Shown in pieces: positions 31,315-36,624 of a stretch of 36,624 nucleotides of DNA. Source of the DNA: Methylobacterium sp. J-030 (GTDB lineage: Bacteria > Pseudomonadota > Alphaproteobacteria > Rhizobiales > Beijerinckiaceae). The position numbers were made by a program, and so were the translations under genes. Every line of letters starts with the position of its first letter. Position 1 is the first letter of the stretch. The notes below the pieces were generated by a model, which was not told the DNA's origin, made no database searches, and saw only the letters and a program-made list of their open reading frames with translations. The stretch covers positions 1 to 36,624 of the forward strand of contig NZ_JAKSYM010000073.1 of NCBI RefSeq assembly GCF_022829545.1, read 5' to 3'.

Positions 31315-31641
31315 TTACGAAGCCTGCAGCAGCCGCTCCGCCTCACCATCCCAGTCCGCCAGCTTGAGGTTTAGGCGCGCCCGCATGGCCTTGCCCGGCT
31401 TGAAGTGCACGCTCCGCTTGGCCGTCACGGTGACGCTCTGACCCGATCGCGGGTTGCGGCCAGTGCGCGCCTCGCGGTCCCGTACCGCGAATGCGCCGAA
31501 GTCTCGCAGTTCGACGCGATCGCCGTCCGCCAGCGCGGTGGCCATCCGGTCGAGGATGGCAGCTACCACCCGCTCGACGTCCCGGGCGTAGAGGTGCGGG
31601 TTCTGCACCGCGATGCGGGCGACAACCTCGGATCGGACCAT
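31315..31641 (-). CDS. ihfB: IHF-beta-like nucleoid protein
   Basis: 108 residues. [20 protein letters not shown], then [27 protein letters not shown], and [13 protein letters not shown] are the hallmarks of the IHF/HU fold; the N-terminus and the HLYARDVE segment match IHF-beta more than HU. IHF bends DNA at specific sites and assists replication, recombination and LysR- or sigma54-type promoters. The C-terminal 15 residues ([14 protein letters not shown]) extend the normal length. As an accessory-region copy, it is probably a paralogue of the chromosomal gene. Confidence 0.88.
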   Translation of the reverse strand: MVRSEVVARIAVQNPHLYARDVERVVAAILDRMATALADGDRVELRDFGAFAVRDREARTGRNPRSGQSVTVTAKRSVHFKPGKAMRARLNLKLADWDGEAERLLQAS

Positions 31642-31726
31642 GCGTCACCGATGCAGCCCCGTTCATCGAACCACAACCGCGTGCCGGTATTTTCCAGTGA
31701 CGGGCCGCGTCGCGTATAGGCCTGCG

Positions 31727-31789
31727 TCGGTGATGTCGGTCGCTCCCCCGCCCGTGGCTTGCGGTCCACGTGGGGTCGAGCGGCCGACG
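31727..31789. repeat. Dispersed intergenic repeat, copy 2
   Basis: GGTGATGTCGGTCGCTCCC on the left and GGGGTCGAGCGGCCGACG on the right match copy 1 at 9793-9854, while the central hairpin sequence differs. The two copies are 22 kb apart in unrelated contexts. Confidence 0.45.
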
Positions 31790-31791
31790 GA

Positions 31792-32055
31792 TCACGGCGG
31801 GGTCGGGTGCGCCGCCATGACGGCCGCTGCCAGCACGGTCCGGAAGGCCTTCTCCTGCGGCCCTGAGCGGTCAACCGCCCCGAAAGCCGGCGTAGCGTTT
31901 ACGAGCGCCGCGATATCGATGCTGTGCCCACTGGCAAACCGGTAGGGGCCGGCTGCCGGATCCCGCAGGTAGAGGTCAATCGCGGCGACCACCTCCTGGC
32001 TCGTGATGATGCCGGCCTTACGCAGGTCCGCGAGGGTCGAAGGTCCTGCCGGCAT
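31792..32055 (-). CDS. Hypothetical helical protein
   Basis: 87 residues from the ATG at 32055; the frame is open upstream to 32256 but that part is Arg/Cys-rich and unlikely. The sequence MPAGPSTLADLRKAGIITSQ, EVVAAIDLYLRDPAAG, HSIDIAALVNATPAF, and a final helix is protein-like with no signal or membrane segment. Ribosome site weak. Family not recognised. Confidence 0.4.
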   Translation of the reverse strand: MPAGPSTLADLRKAGIITSQEVVAAIDLYLRDPAAGPYRFASGHSIDIAALVNATPAFGAVDRSGPQEKAFRTVLAAAVMAAHPTPP

Positions 32056-32394
32056 GTCGCGCTGATCATCCCCTGACGTTGACTTAGCTGTGCGCTCCGG
32101 CCGACATGCCATGTCCGGCTGGCACGCGCCCTGTGCGAGTCGCCGGAGCAACCAGGAGCACCGACCGCCGCAGTAGGCCCCTGAAAAGCCAACGGGCCCC
32201 CCGTCGCCAAACGAGGAGCCCGTCGAAATCAAAAGCGGCTGTGAGGCCATCTGCACCCCTCACAAGCCACGAAGCGCCCTCGGGCGTCAAGTCAGAACCC
32301 CGGTTCTGGCAACGATACTGGCTTGTCTTGAACGGAGCGCACAGCCTGCGCCGCCGATCGTCCTCCTGTGGCCCTGTGGAAAGGGCCGAGACAC
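32056..32394. other. Non-coding stretch upstream of the second wHTH gene
   Basis: About 340 bases with GC-rich hairpins (arms ACGGGC and GCCCGT around 32191-32223) and the palindrome at 32293-32308. No supportable gene. Confidence 0.35.
32293..32308. promoter_or_regulatory. Palindrome upstream of wHTH copy 2
   Basis: CAGAACC-CC-GGTTCTG is a perfect 7+7 dyad 87 bp before the chosen start, in a position similar to that of the dyad before copy 1. Candidate operator. Confidence 0.4.
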
Positions 32395-33192
32395 GTGTTC
32401 GCAGACGAGATCCGCCGCGCGATCGAGGCGGCCGACCGAATCACTCTGCCGTCCGTGACGTCGCTGCTCTGGCGTGCCTATGGGGAGGGGAAGGTCACGG
32501 AGGCCGAGGCCGAGGCGCTGTCCGTTCTCATCGAGGGCCGGACCCTGTCAGGAAGCGGACCCAAGACCGGACAGAGCCCGAACGGGTCGGCAACGGTCAC
32601 ACCCCAAACAGGGGATCCGCCTGGGACGGCGTCTGGGGGCGCAGGAAGCCCCAGGAGGCCCGGCGTCGGCTCCCGGCCACGCACGGACGCCTCAATGGAG
32701 CGCCGCCGTTGCTGGGCCGCCTCTGGCCGCCTGCCACCTGGTCTCGCGGCCCGGTTCACCCTGGCCGAGCAGGCGGTCCTCTCGCTGGTTGCGGCAGAGG
32801 TCGCCCGCCGGAAGGATTGCCGGCTCGCCGTGGGCAATCTCGCGGCGATCGTCGGCGTGGCCGAGACCACGGTCCGCAACGCTATCCGCGAGGCCGTGAA
32901 GCTCGGGCTCGTGACCGTCGAGGAGCGGCGGGTGACCGGCTTCCGCAACGACACGAACATCGTGCGCATCGTCTCGGTCGAGTGGACCGCCTGGCTTCGG
33001 CTGGCGCGGAGAGGGTCTCCTCAGATTTCAGGATACCCCTCCCAGCCTCAGGGGGGAGGGTGCAAATCCCCGAGGGGCACGTCTACTGAAGTTCTGGAAT
33101 CGGGGAAAACGAAGCCCGCAGGACCGTCGCGAGAGCGATCTGCACACGCGAATTCGCCATCGCGAATTGCGTCGCGAAAGGCAGGCGCATGA
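32395..33192 (+). CDS. Winged-helix protein of a mobile-region paralogous family, copy 2
   Basis: 265 residues from the GTG at 32395, chosen because copy 1 (18865) starts at the equivalent place; a GTG at 32368 is the alternative. The same layout is seen: helical N-terminal domain (VFADEIRRAIEAADRIT ... TEAEAEALSVLI), disordered linker, and the core RRRCWAASGRLPPGLAARFT, EQAVLSLV, HTH (NLAAIVGVAETTVRNAIREA), wing (LVTVEERRVTGFRNDTN), EWTAWLR. The core is clearly homologous to copy 1 but diverged, so the copies are old. The C-terminal 60 residues look disordered. Likely DNA-binding regulator. Confidence 0.75.
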   Translation: MFADEIRRAIEAADRITLPSVTSLLWRAYGEGKVTEAEAEALSVLIEGRTLSGSGPKTGQSPNGSATVTPQTGDPPGTASGGAGSPRRPGVGSRPRTDASMERRRCWAASGRLPPGLAARFTLAEQAVLSLVAAEVARRKDCRLAVGNLAAIVGVAETTVRNAIREAVKLGLVTVEERRVTGFRNDTNIVRIVSVEWTAWLRLARRGSPQISGYPSQPQGGGCKSPRGTSTEVLESGKTKPAGPSRERSAHANSPSRIASRKAGA

Positions 33193-33334
33193 CCCCGTCG
33201 CTCTGCCGTGGAAAGCGACGCGCCGGGATCACGCTGATGTGAGGAGAAGGAACTGCCGAGAGGCAGCGGTTGACCTCTACGTTGCGGCACGATTCCCGAA
33301 TCCGTGTGGACCGTAGGATCGTGAGGCGCTTCCG

Positions 33335-33556
33335 ATGCCCGAGGACCTGATCGTGCCGCTGATCATGGCCACAGCGTTCACCGGCGGGTGCTACCTGATT
33401 CAGCGCCTTGAACGATATGCCGCGAGCGTGGAGCACTCCCTGACGATGGCGTTGATGTGCCTGACAATGTTCGCCTTCGTTGTCATGCTCGGACGTTACG
33501 CTGAGGAGGCGCGCGCGCGCCCACAGCCACCGGTGCTCAGACCGCCATCTCCGTGA
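33335..33556 (+). CDS. Small two-helix membrane protein
   Basis: 73 residues from an ATG with GAGG about 9 nt upstream. Hydrophobic segments at about 6-22 (IVPLIMATAFTGGCYLI) and 36-52 (LTMALMCLTMFAFVVML) are separated by a basic, acidic loop, so a hairpin in the membrane with Pro-rich tail. Unknown function. Confidence 0.6.
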   Translation: MPEDLIVPLIMATAFTGGCYLIQRLERYAASVEHSLTMALMCLTMFAFVVMLGRYAEEARARPQPPVLRPPSP

Positions 33557-33864
33557 AGGTTTCCTGGGAGCACCGTGCCGGGCTCATACTCAGGATAGGA
33601 GGGGCTGCCGGTTGGCAGCGGGCGACCTCGACCGATCAGGCCGAACGAGAATCCGCGCGGGCGGTAGAGGCGGCCGAGCTATGCAGGAGTGCCTGCGGGC
33701 GGACGATATGACGAACGCGAAGGCGCCCGGCCGATACAGGAAAAACCGCAGCACTCATCTATTTGAGGGAGGCGGCGCAGCGCGAATGCTGATCCAATCC
33801 GATGTAGAGGCCGATCAATCGTAGTCGTCTGGCTACGTCACCTCGCCTCGATCGGAGACACGCC
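33557..33864. other. Intergenic stretch
   Basis: About 300 bases. A possible 47-residue frame beginning near 33680 (MQECLRADDMTNAKAPGRYR) has no family pattern and only a weak ribosome site, so it is not called. Confidence 0.3.
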
Positions 33865-34050
33865 ATGCGGATCATGACGCTCTTCACTGCCGGTTTTGTC
33901 CTCGCCGCTGCCGCCTTCGTGACGACCATGCTGGTCTCGCCACCAACCAGCGAAGCATCCGTCACCGCTGCCGCCTCAAGGACCAAGGCTGTCACCATCT
34001 GCGAATATCTACCGACCGGTGATGTCGCCGACTGCACGATCCAGAACTGA
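33865..34050 (+). CDS. Small membrane-anchored or exported protein upstream of lrgAB
   Basis: 61 residues from an ATG with GGAG about 8 nt upstream. Residues 4-25 (MTLFTAGFVLAAAAFVTTML) form a hydrophobic helix; the tail has two cysteines (TICEYLPTGDVADCTIQN), probably a periplasmic disulfide. It is 21 bp before lrgA, in the same orientation, suggesting one transcript. Confidence 0.6.
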   Translation: MRIMTLFTAGFVLAAAAFVTTMLVSPPTSEASVTAAASRTKAVTICEYLPTGDVADCTIQN

Positions 34051-34071
34051 TCGTGAGACGGCTTCAACTCC

Positions 34072-34464
34072 ATGCTTGAAGCTATCGCACGGGTTACCGT
34101 CTGGCTGGCGCTGGGAGAGGCGCTGATGCGGCTCGGCCTCGTGCCTGTGCCCGGGCCCGTAACCGGTCTCGTGCTGCTCTACCTGGATCTGGTCTGGCAC
34201 AAGACCCTGCCCGATGACCTCGGCCGTCTGGCCGACCGGATGCTCGCCCTCTTCGGGCTGCTTTTCGTTCCCGCCGGGGTCGGCGTCGTTGCCCATGCGG
34301 ACGTCCTCCAGGCCGAGTTTCTCCCGATCGTCGCGGCCGTCATCGGCGGAACCGTCGTCACCTTGCTCGCCACAGTCGCAACGCTGGTACTTGCTCACTC
34401 ATGGGCAAGGCGGCGGAAGCGGACAGATGCCGGCGGCTTGGGAGAGGCAGATCTTCGTGCCTGA
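34072..34464 (+). CDS. lrgA: LrgA/CidA holin-like membrane protein
   Basis: 130 residues with four membrane segments: VTVWLALGEALMRLGLVPVP, the PGPVTGLVLLYLDLVW region, RMLALFGLLFVPAGVGVVAH, and VIGGTVVTLLATVATLVLA. The PGPVxGLVLL and FVPAGVGV motifs define the LrgA/CidA family, which with LrgB forms a pair that affects murein hydrolase activity and export of small metabolites such as glycolate or pyruvate. It overlaps the next gene by 8 bp. Confidence 0.85.
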   Translation: MLEAIARVTVWLALGEALMRLGLVPVPGPVTGLVLLYLDLVWHKTLPDDLGRLADRMLALFGLLFVPAGVGVVAHADVLQAEFLPIVAAVIGGTVVTLLATVATLVLAHSWARRRKRTDAGGLGEADLRA

Positions 34465-35167
34465 TCCCCATGCCTGGACCAGCCTGCCCGAGCAGCCGAT
34501 CCTGGAGGTCGGCATCACCGTGCTCGCCTTTTTTGCGGCGGTGCGCCTCGCCCGCTGGAGCGGCAACAACCCGTTCTTCAATCCGACGTTGATCGCGATC
34601 GTCCTGGTCGTGATTGCGATTGATGTCACGGGTACATCCTATGCGACGTACCTGCACGGCGCAGGGTTCATCCAGTTCCTGCTCGCGCCGACCGTCGTGC
34701 TGCTGGCGGTGCCGCTGTACCGGCAGACGGCGCTGATCCGTGCCTCGGGAGCCCTGATCGCCGCGGCGCTGCTCGTCGGACTACCGACCGGTGTCCTCAG
34801 CGCTGTCGGCATCGCCTGGGCGCTTGGCGCAAGCAAGGTCACGCTGCTGTCGCTCGCGCCGAAGAGCGTGACCACCGGCATCGCGGTCGGGATCTCGGAA
34901 GCGATCGGCGGTGTCCCTGCCCTGACGGCGGTTCTGGTGATCAGCACCGGTATCGTCGGTGCCATAGCCGGTCCGGTGCTCCAGCGCTGGCTGCGTGTGG
35001 AAGACGACCGCGTCATGGGCTTGGCAATCGGCATCGCCGGTCACGGGATCGGTACAGCCCGGGCGTTGCAGATCAGCGAGGTGGCCGGGGCCTTCGCCGG
35101 CCTCGGCATGAGTTTGAACGGTGTGCTGACCGGCGTCCTGCTGCCGCTCGCTATGCGGGGACTTTGA
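34457..35167 (+). CDS. lrgB: LrgB/CidB-family membrane protein
   Basis: 236 residues from the GTG at 34457, which has GGGAGAGG 9 nt upstream and overlaps the lrgA stop; an ATG at 34427 is the alternative. Many membrane segments, with the family signatures FFNPTLIAIVLV, LAPTVVLLAVPLYRQ, SLAPKSVTTGIAVGISEAIGG and GLAIGIAGHGIGTARALQIS. It works with LrgA as a two-part membrane system. The overlapping start ensures balanced synthesis. Confidence 0.9.
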   Translation: MPDPHAWTSLPEQPILEVGITVLAFFAAVRLARWSGNNPFFNPTLIAIVLVVIAIDVTGTSYATYLHGAGFIQFLLAPTVVLLAVPLYRQTALIRASGALIAAALLVGLPTGVLSAVGIAWALGASKVTLLSLAPKSVTTGIAVGISEAIGGVPALTAVLVISTGIVGAIAGPVLQRWLRVEDDRVMGLAIGIAGHGIGTARALQISEVAGAFAGLGMSLNGVLTGVLLPLAMRGL

Positions 35168-35477
35168 TGGATTCGACGAACGACTTAGCGGATGAGTGAC
35201 CTGGTCACACCTCTGGCTTTCCGGCAGAGAGATCATCGAATAGGTCGCTGATGGTCTTGTGCCGGAACAGCATGCGCCATGGCTGGCGTCGATGCTCCGA
35301 TTGGTCAAAAGCGATGCATCTGAACATATTTATTCATCAAAGCTGCATTTTTCAAAGGCTTATATGAATTAAACAGATAACGATTGCGTGATAACTGTAT
35401 TGGTGCATTGTAGATCGAGCGACCACGTATTCTGATTCCACCGCTCCGTTCTGACGGGGTGTGCTCAGGAGCCAGCA
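35168..35477. other. Gap between lrgB and the Cache gene
   Basis: A perfect 13-nt palindrome (GTGACC-T-GGTCAC, 35196-35208) lies just after lrgB. 35325-35420 is AT-rich and probably holds the promoter for the Cache gene. A small minus-strand frame is listed separately. Confidence 0.35.
35205..35327 (-). CDS. Possible 40-residue protein
   Basis: MFRCIAFDQSEHRRQPWRML followed by FRHKTISDLFDDLSAGKPEV looks like true protein sequence, with a Trp/Arg-rich centre and an acidic helix at the end. There is no good ribosome site, so it may be the end of a truncated gene. Confidence 0.35.
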   Translation of the reverse strand: MFRCIAFDQSEHRRQPWRMLFRHKTISDLFDDLSAGKPEV

Positions 35478-36185
35478 ATGATGAACACACGCGCCGCCAT
35501 CTTAGCCGCCGTTCTCGTCGCTGCAGGTCTGCCGCAGACAGCTCTAGCCTGTGGGGACAGCGAGGCAGGTCTCTCTTGCGATGACAGCGGTTCCGGCGCC
35601 GAGATGGGCGCCAAATGGATGCTGAGCCGCGCGAGCAAGGCCGTGACGGCCGACAAGGCCAAGGCGCTCACTGCCTTCACCAAGGGTACGGACGGCTTCC
35701 GCACTGCCGACAGCTATGTGTTCTGCGTCGGACCGGATGGCGTCATGAGCGCTCACCCCAATCCGATCTTGCAGGGCCACGACGTGCTCGGCTTGCATGA
35801 TAAGACCGGCAACTACTTCATCAAGACCATGATCGATACGGCTAAGCCCGGACAGGTCTCGGTGATCCGCTATCTCTTCCCCAAGCCCGGCAGCACGGTT
35901 GAGGAGCCGAAGACGACGTATTACACGAGGACGGGCGACCAGACCTGCGCGGTAGGCGTGTACGACGCCGATACAGCAGCGCCTGCACAGGTCACTCCGG
36001 AGGCTCGGCTGGTAAGCCTGCGCCAGAAGCTCGACGGAGAGATCCCGCAAGCAGCCCGCGCCGACTGGAATGCCTTTCTGGAGACGCTGAACCAGGTCGG
36101 CGATGCCCGGACCGCAGCGCTGGCGAAGGCACGCGATGGTCTAAAGGCCGCTGAAGCTGCCCTCGATCCAGCCGAGCAGAAATAG
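35478..36185 (+). CDS. Secreted Cache-domain protein
   Basis: 235 residues; AGGAG lies 6 nt before the first of two ATGs (35478, 35481). Residues 1-24 are a signal peptide ending TALA. The mature part starts with two cysteines, then a helix, and from about residue 70 a single Cache-type sensor domain: GTDGFRTADSYVFCVGPDGV, then HPNPILQGHDVLGLHDKTGN, then KTMIDTAKPGQVSVIRYLFP. This is the ligand-binding fold usually found outside chemoreceptors and kinases. Here no membrane segment or signalling domain follows; instead a C-terminal coiled-coil-like helix. It may be a soluble periplasmic sensor. Confidence 0.78.
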   Translation: MMNTRAAILAAVLVAAGLPQTALACGDSEAGLSCDDSGSGAEMGAKWMLSRASKAVTADKAKALTAFTKGTDGFRTADSYVFCVGPDGVMSAHPNPILQGHDVLGLHDKTGNYFIKTMIDTAKPGQVSVIRYLFPKPGSTVEEPKTTYYTRTGDQTCAVGVYDADTAAPAQVTPEARLVSLRQKLDGEIPQAARADWNAFLETLNQVGDARTAALAKARDGLKAAEAALDPAEQK

Positions 36186-36225
36186 GCTCGGTCAGGTCAC
36201 TGAACTCACAACCGGGGAGCACATC

Positions 36226-36468
36226 GTGGCGCTGGCCAACCTTGTGTCTCTGACAGAGGCCGCGGCCTTCACCTTCGGTTGCGCAATGCTGCGCGCGCGT
36301 TGGCTCGATCAAGAGCGCATCAGCTCGGTTCTCGTAGCCATCGCGGGGTTGCTGGTTGCTGGGCTGCTGATCGTTCTGACGCCCGAGAGCGTCGGCATCG
36401 ATGCGAATGCCCTTGATCCGGCTGCCGTATGGCCCCTTTCGGGTAGAGCTGACCTCTACGGCAGGTAG
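36226..36468 (+). CDS. Small membrane protein
   Basis: 80 residues from a GTG with GGGAG 6 nt upstream. One strong membrane helix (VLVAIAGLLVAGLLIVL) around residues 35-52 follows a charged segment; residues 5-22 are moderately hydrophobic. 40 bp after the Cache gene and perhaps co-transcribed. Unknown function. Confidence 0.55.
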   Translation: MALANLVSLTEAAAFTFGCAMLRARWLDQERISSVLVAIAGLLVAGLLIVLTPESVGIDANALDPAAVWPLSGRADLYGR

Positions 36469-36486
36469 ATGACCCGGCTTAATCTA

Positions 36487-36624
36487 CCGTCCGGACTCAT
36501 AACCAGTAGCTGACGGTGGCAGCGATGCAGACGGCAGCGAGATAGTTCGTGGCCGAGCGGTCGTAGCGGGTGGCGATGCGGCGAAAGTCCTTGAGCCGGC
36601 CGAACATGCGCTCGATGGCATTGC
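36487..36624 (-). mobile_element. IS5-family element, partial at the window edge
   Basis: From CCGTCCGGACTCAT the sequence follows the element at 22506-23337 at about 90% identity by eye, with TA immediately before. The remainder lies outside the window. It is a different, related isoform. Confidence 0.85.
36497..36624 (-). CDS. IS5-family transposase, C-terminal part
   Basis: The minus frame runs to the window edge and ends ATVSYWL, corresponding to the ATISYWL end of the transposase at 22516. The segment contains the N-A-I-E-R-M-F-G-R region with the catalytic Glu. The remaining protein is beyond the window. Confidence 0.82.
   Translation of the reverse strand, partial: NAIERMFGRLKDFRRIATRYDRSATNYLAAVCIAATVSYWL

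Noticed and set aside
32106..33089. A 327-codon plus frame overlapping wHTH copy 2
   Set aside because: The other frame has a homologue in the same window (copy 1); this one is Arg/Gly-rich noise.
1..36624. CRISPR arrays, tRNA and rRNA genes
   Set aside because: No regularly spaced 25-40-nt repeats and no cloverleaf or rRNA-like stretches were recognised by eye.

Overview
The window is GC-rich DNA with alphaproteobacterial gene content. The best fit is a Methylobacterium-type organism (Hyphomicrobiales), and the replicon looks like a plasmid or a plasmid-derived genomic island. This rests on protein style (His/Gly- and Gly/Tyr-rich exported proteins, an ExoY-like sugar transferase, an IHF-beta paralogue, recurring small wHTH proteins), on mobile and maintenance genes (IS3 and IS5 transposases, serine recombinase, ParA operon), and on many small unknown genes. 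It is an inference from remembered family features; no database was searched.

Layout. 1-335: the 3' end of an IS3-type element. 606-2888: an exported His/Gly-rich protein and a periplasmic amino-acid-type binding protein. 3212-5528 (minus): a run of small unknown genes, one resembling the tail of phage capsid proteases. 5529-6917: mostly non-coding DNA with a DnaA-box match, a PilZ gene, a phased GTGAG repeat array and a nested hairpin, together a candidate replication origin. 6918-9290: two unknown genes, a small exported protein and a ParB-like/DUF3102 remnant followed by a terminator. 9291-10813: Gly/Tyr-rich exported protein and small accessory genes. 10832-12833 (minus): a tightly coupled three-gene operon led by a TIGR04255-like protein, the best candidate for an undescribed system. 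12965-14973: small exported proteins and a helix-hairpin-helix protein. 15189-16877: serine recombinase and micro-proteins. 16964-18500 (minus): ParA, a small DNA-binding-type partner and two micro-proteins coupled by ATGA overlaps, with a repeat-rich centromere-like region upstream.

18865-22467: a wHTH protein (a paralogue lies at 32395-33192), an ExoY-like glycosyl carrier transferase and a YciE/DUF892 protein with a possible stress promoter. 22506-23337: a complete IS5-type element whose diverged relative begins at 36487 in the same orientation, so about 14 kb is bounded by related IS copies. Inside lies a minus-strand aromatic-catabolism-like cluster (29920 to 24612): two amidohydrolase_2 decarboxylase-like proteins, a small protein, a carboxymuconolactone-decarboxylase-family protein, a broken molybdenum-hydroxylase large subunit, a PcaB/adenylosuccinate-lyase-family enzyme and a YCII protein. 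A divergent LysR regulator sits across an AT-rich promoter region with a clean palindrome. The remainder (31315-36468) holds an IHF-beta-like protein, the second wHTH paralogue, small membrane proteins, an LrgA/LrgB pair and a secreted Cache-domain protein.

In functional terms, the maintenance genes (ParA operon, recombinase, candidate origin) would keep the replicon. The LysR-controlled cluster probably degrades an aromatic acid or a ring-cleavage product. The remaining genes look like envelope, stress and accessory cargo. No rRNA, tRNA or CRISPR array was seen.
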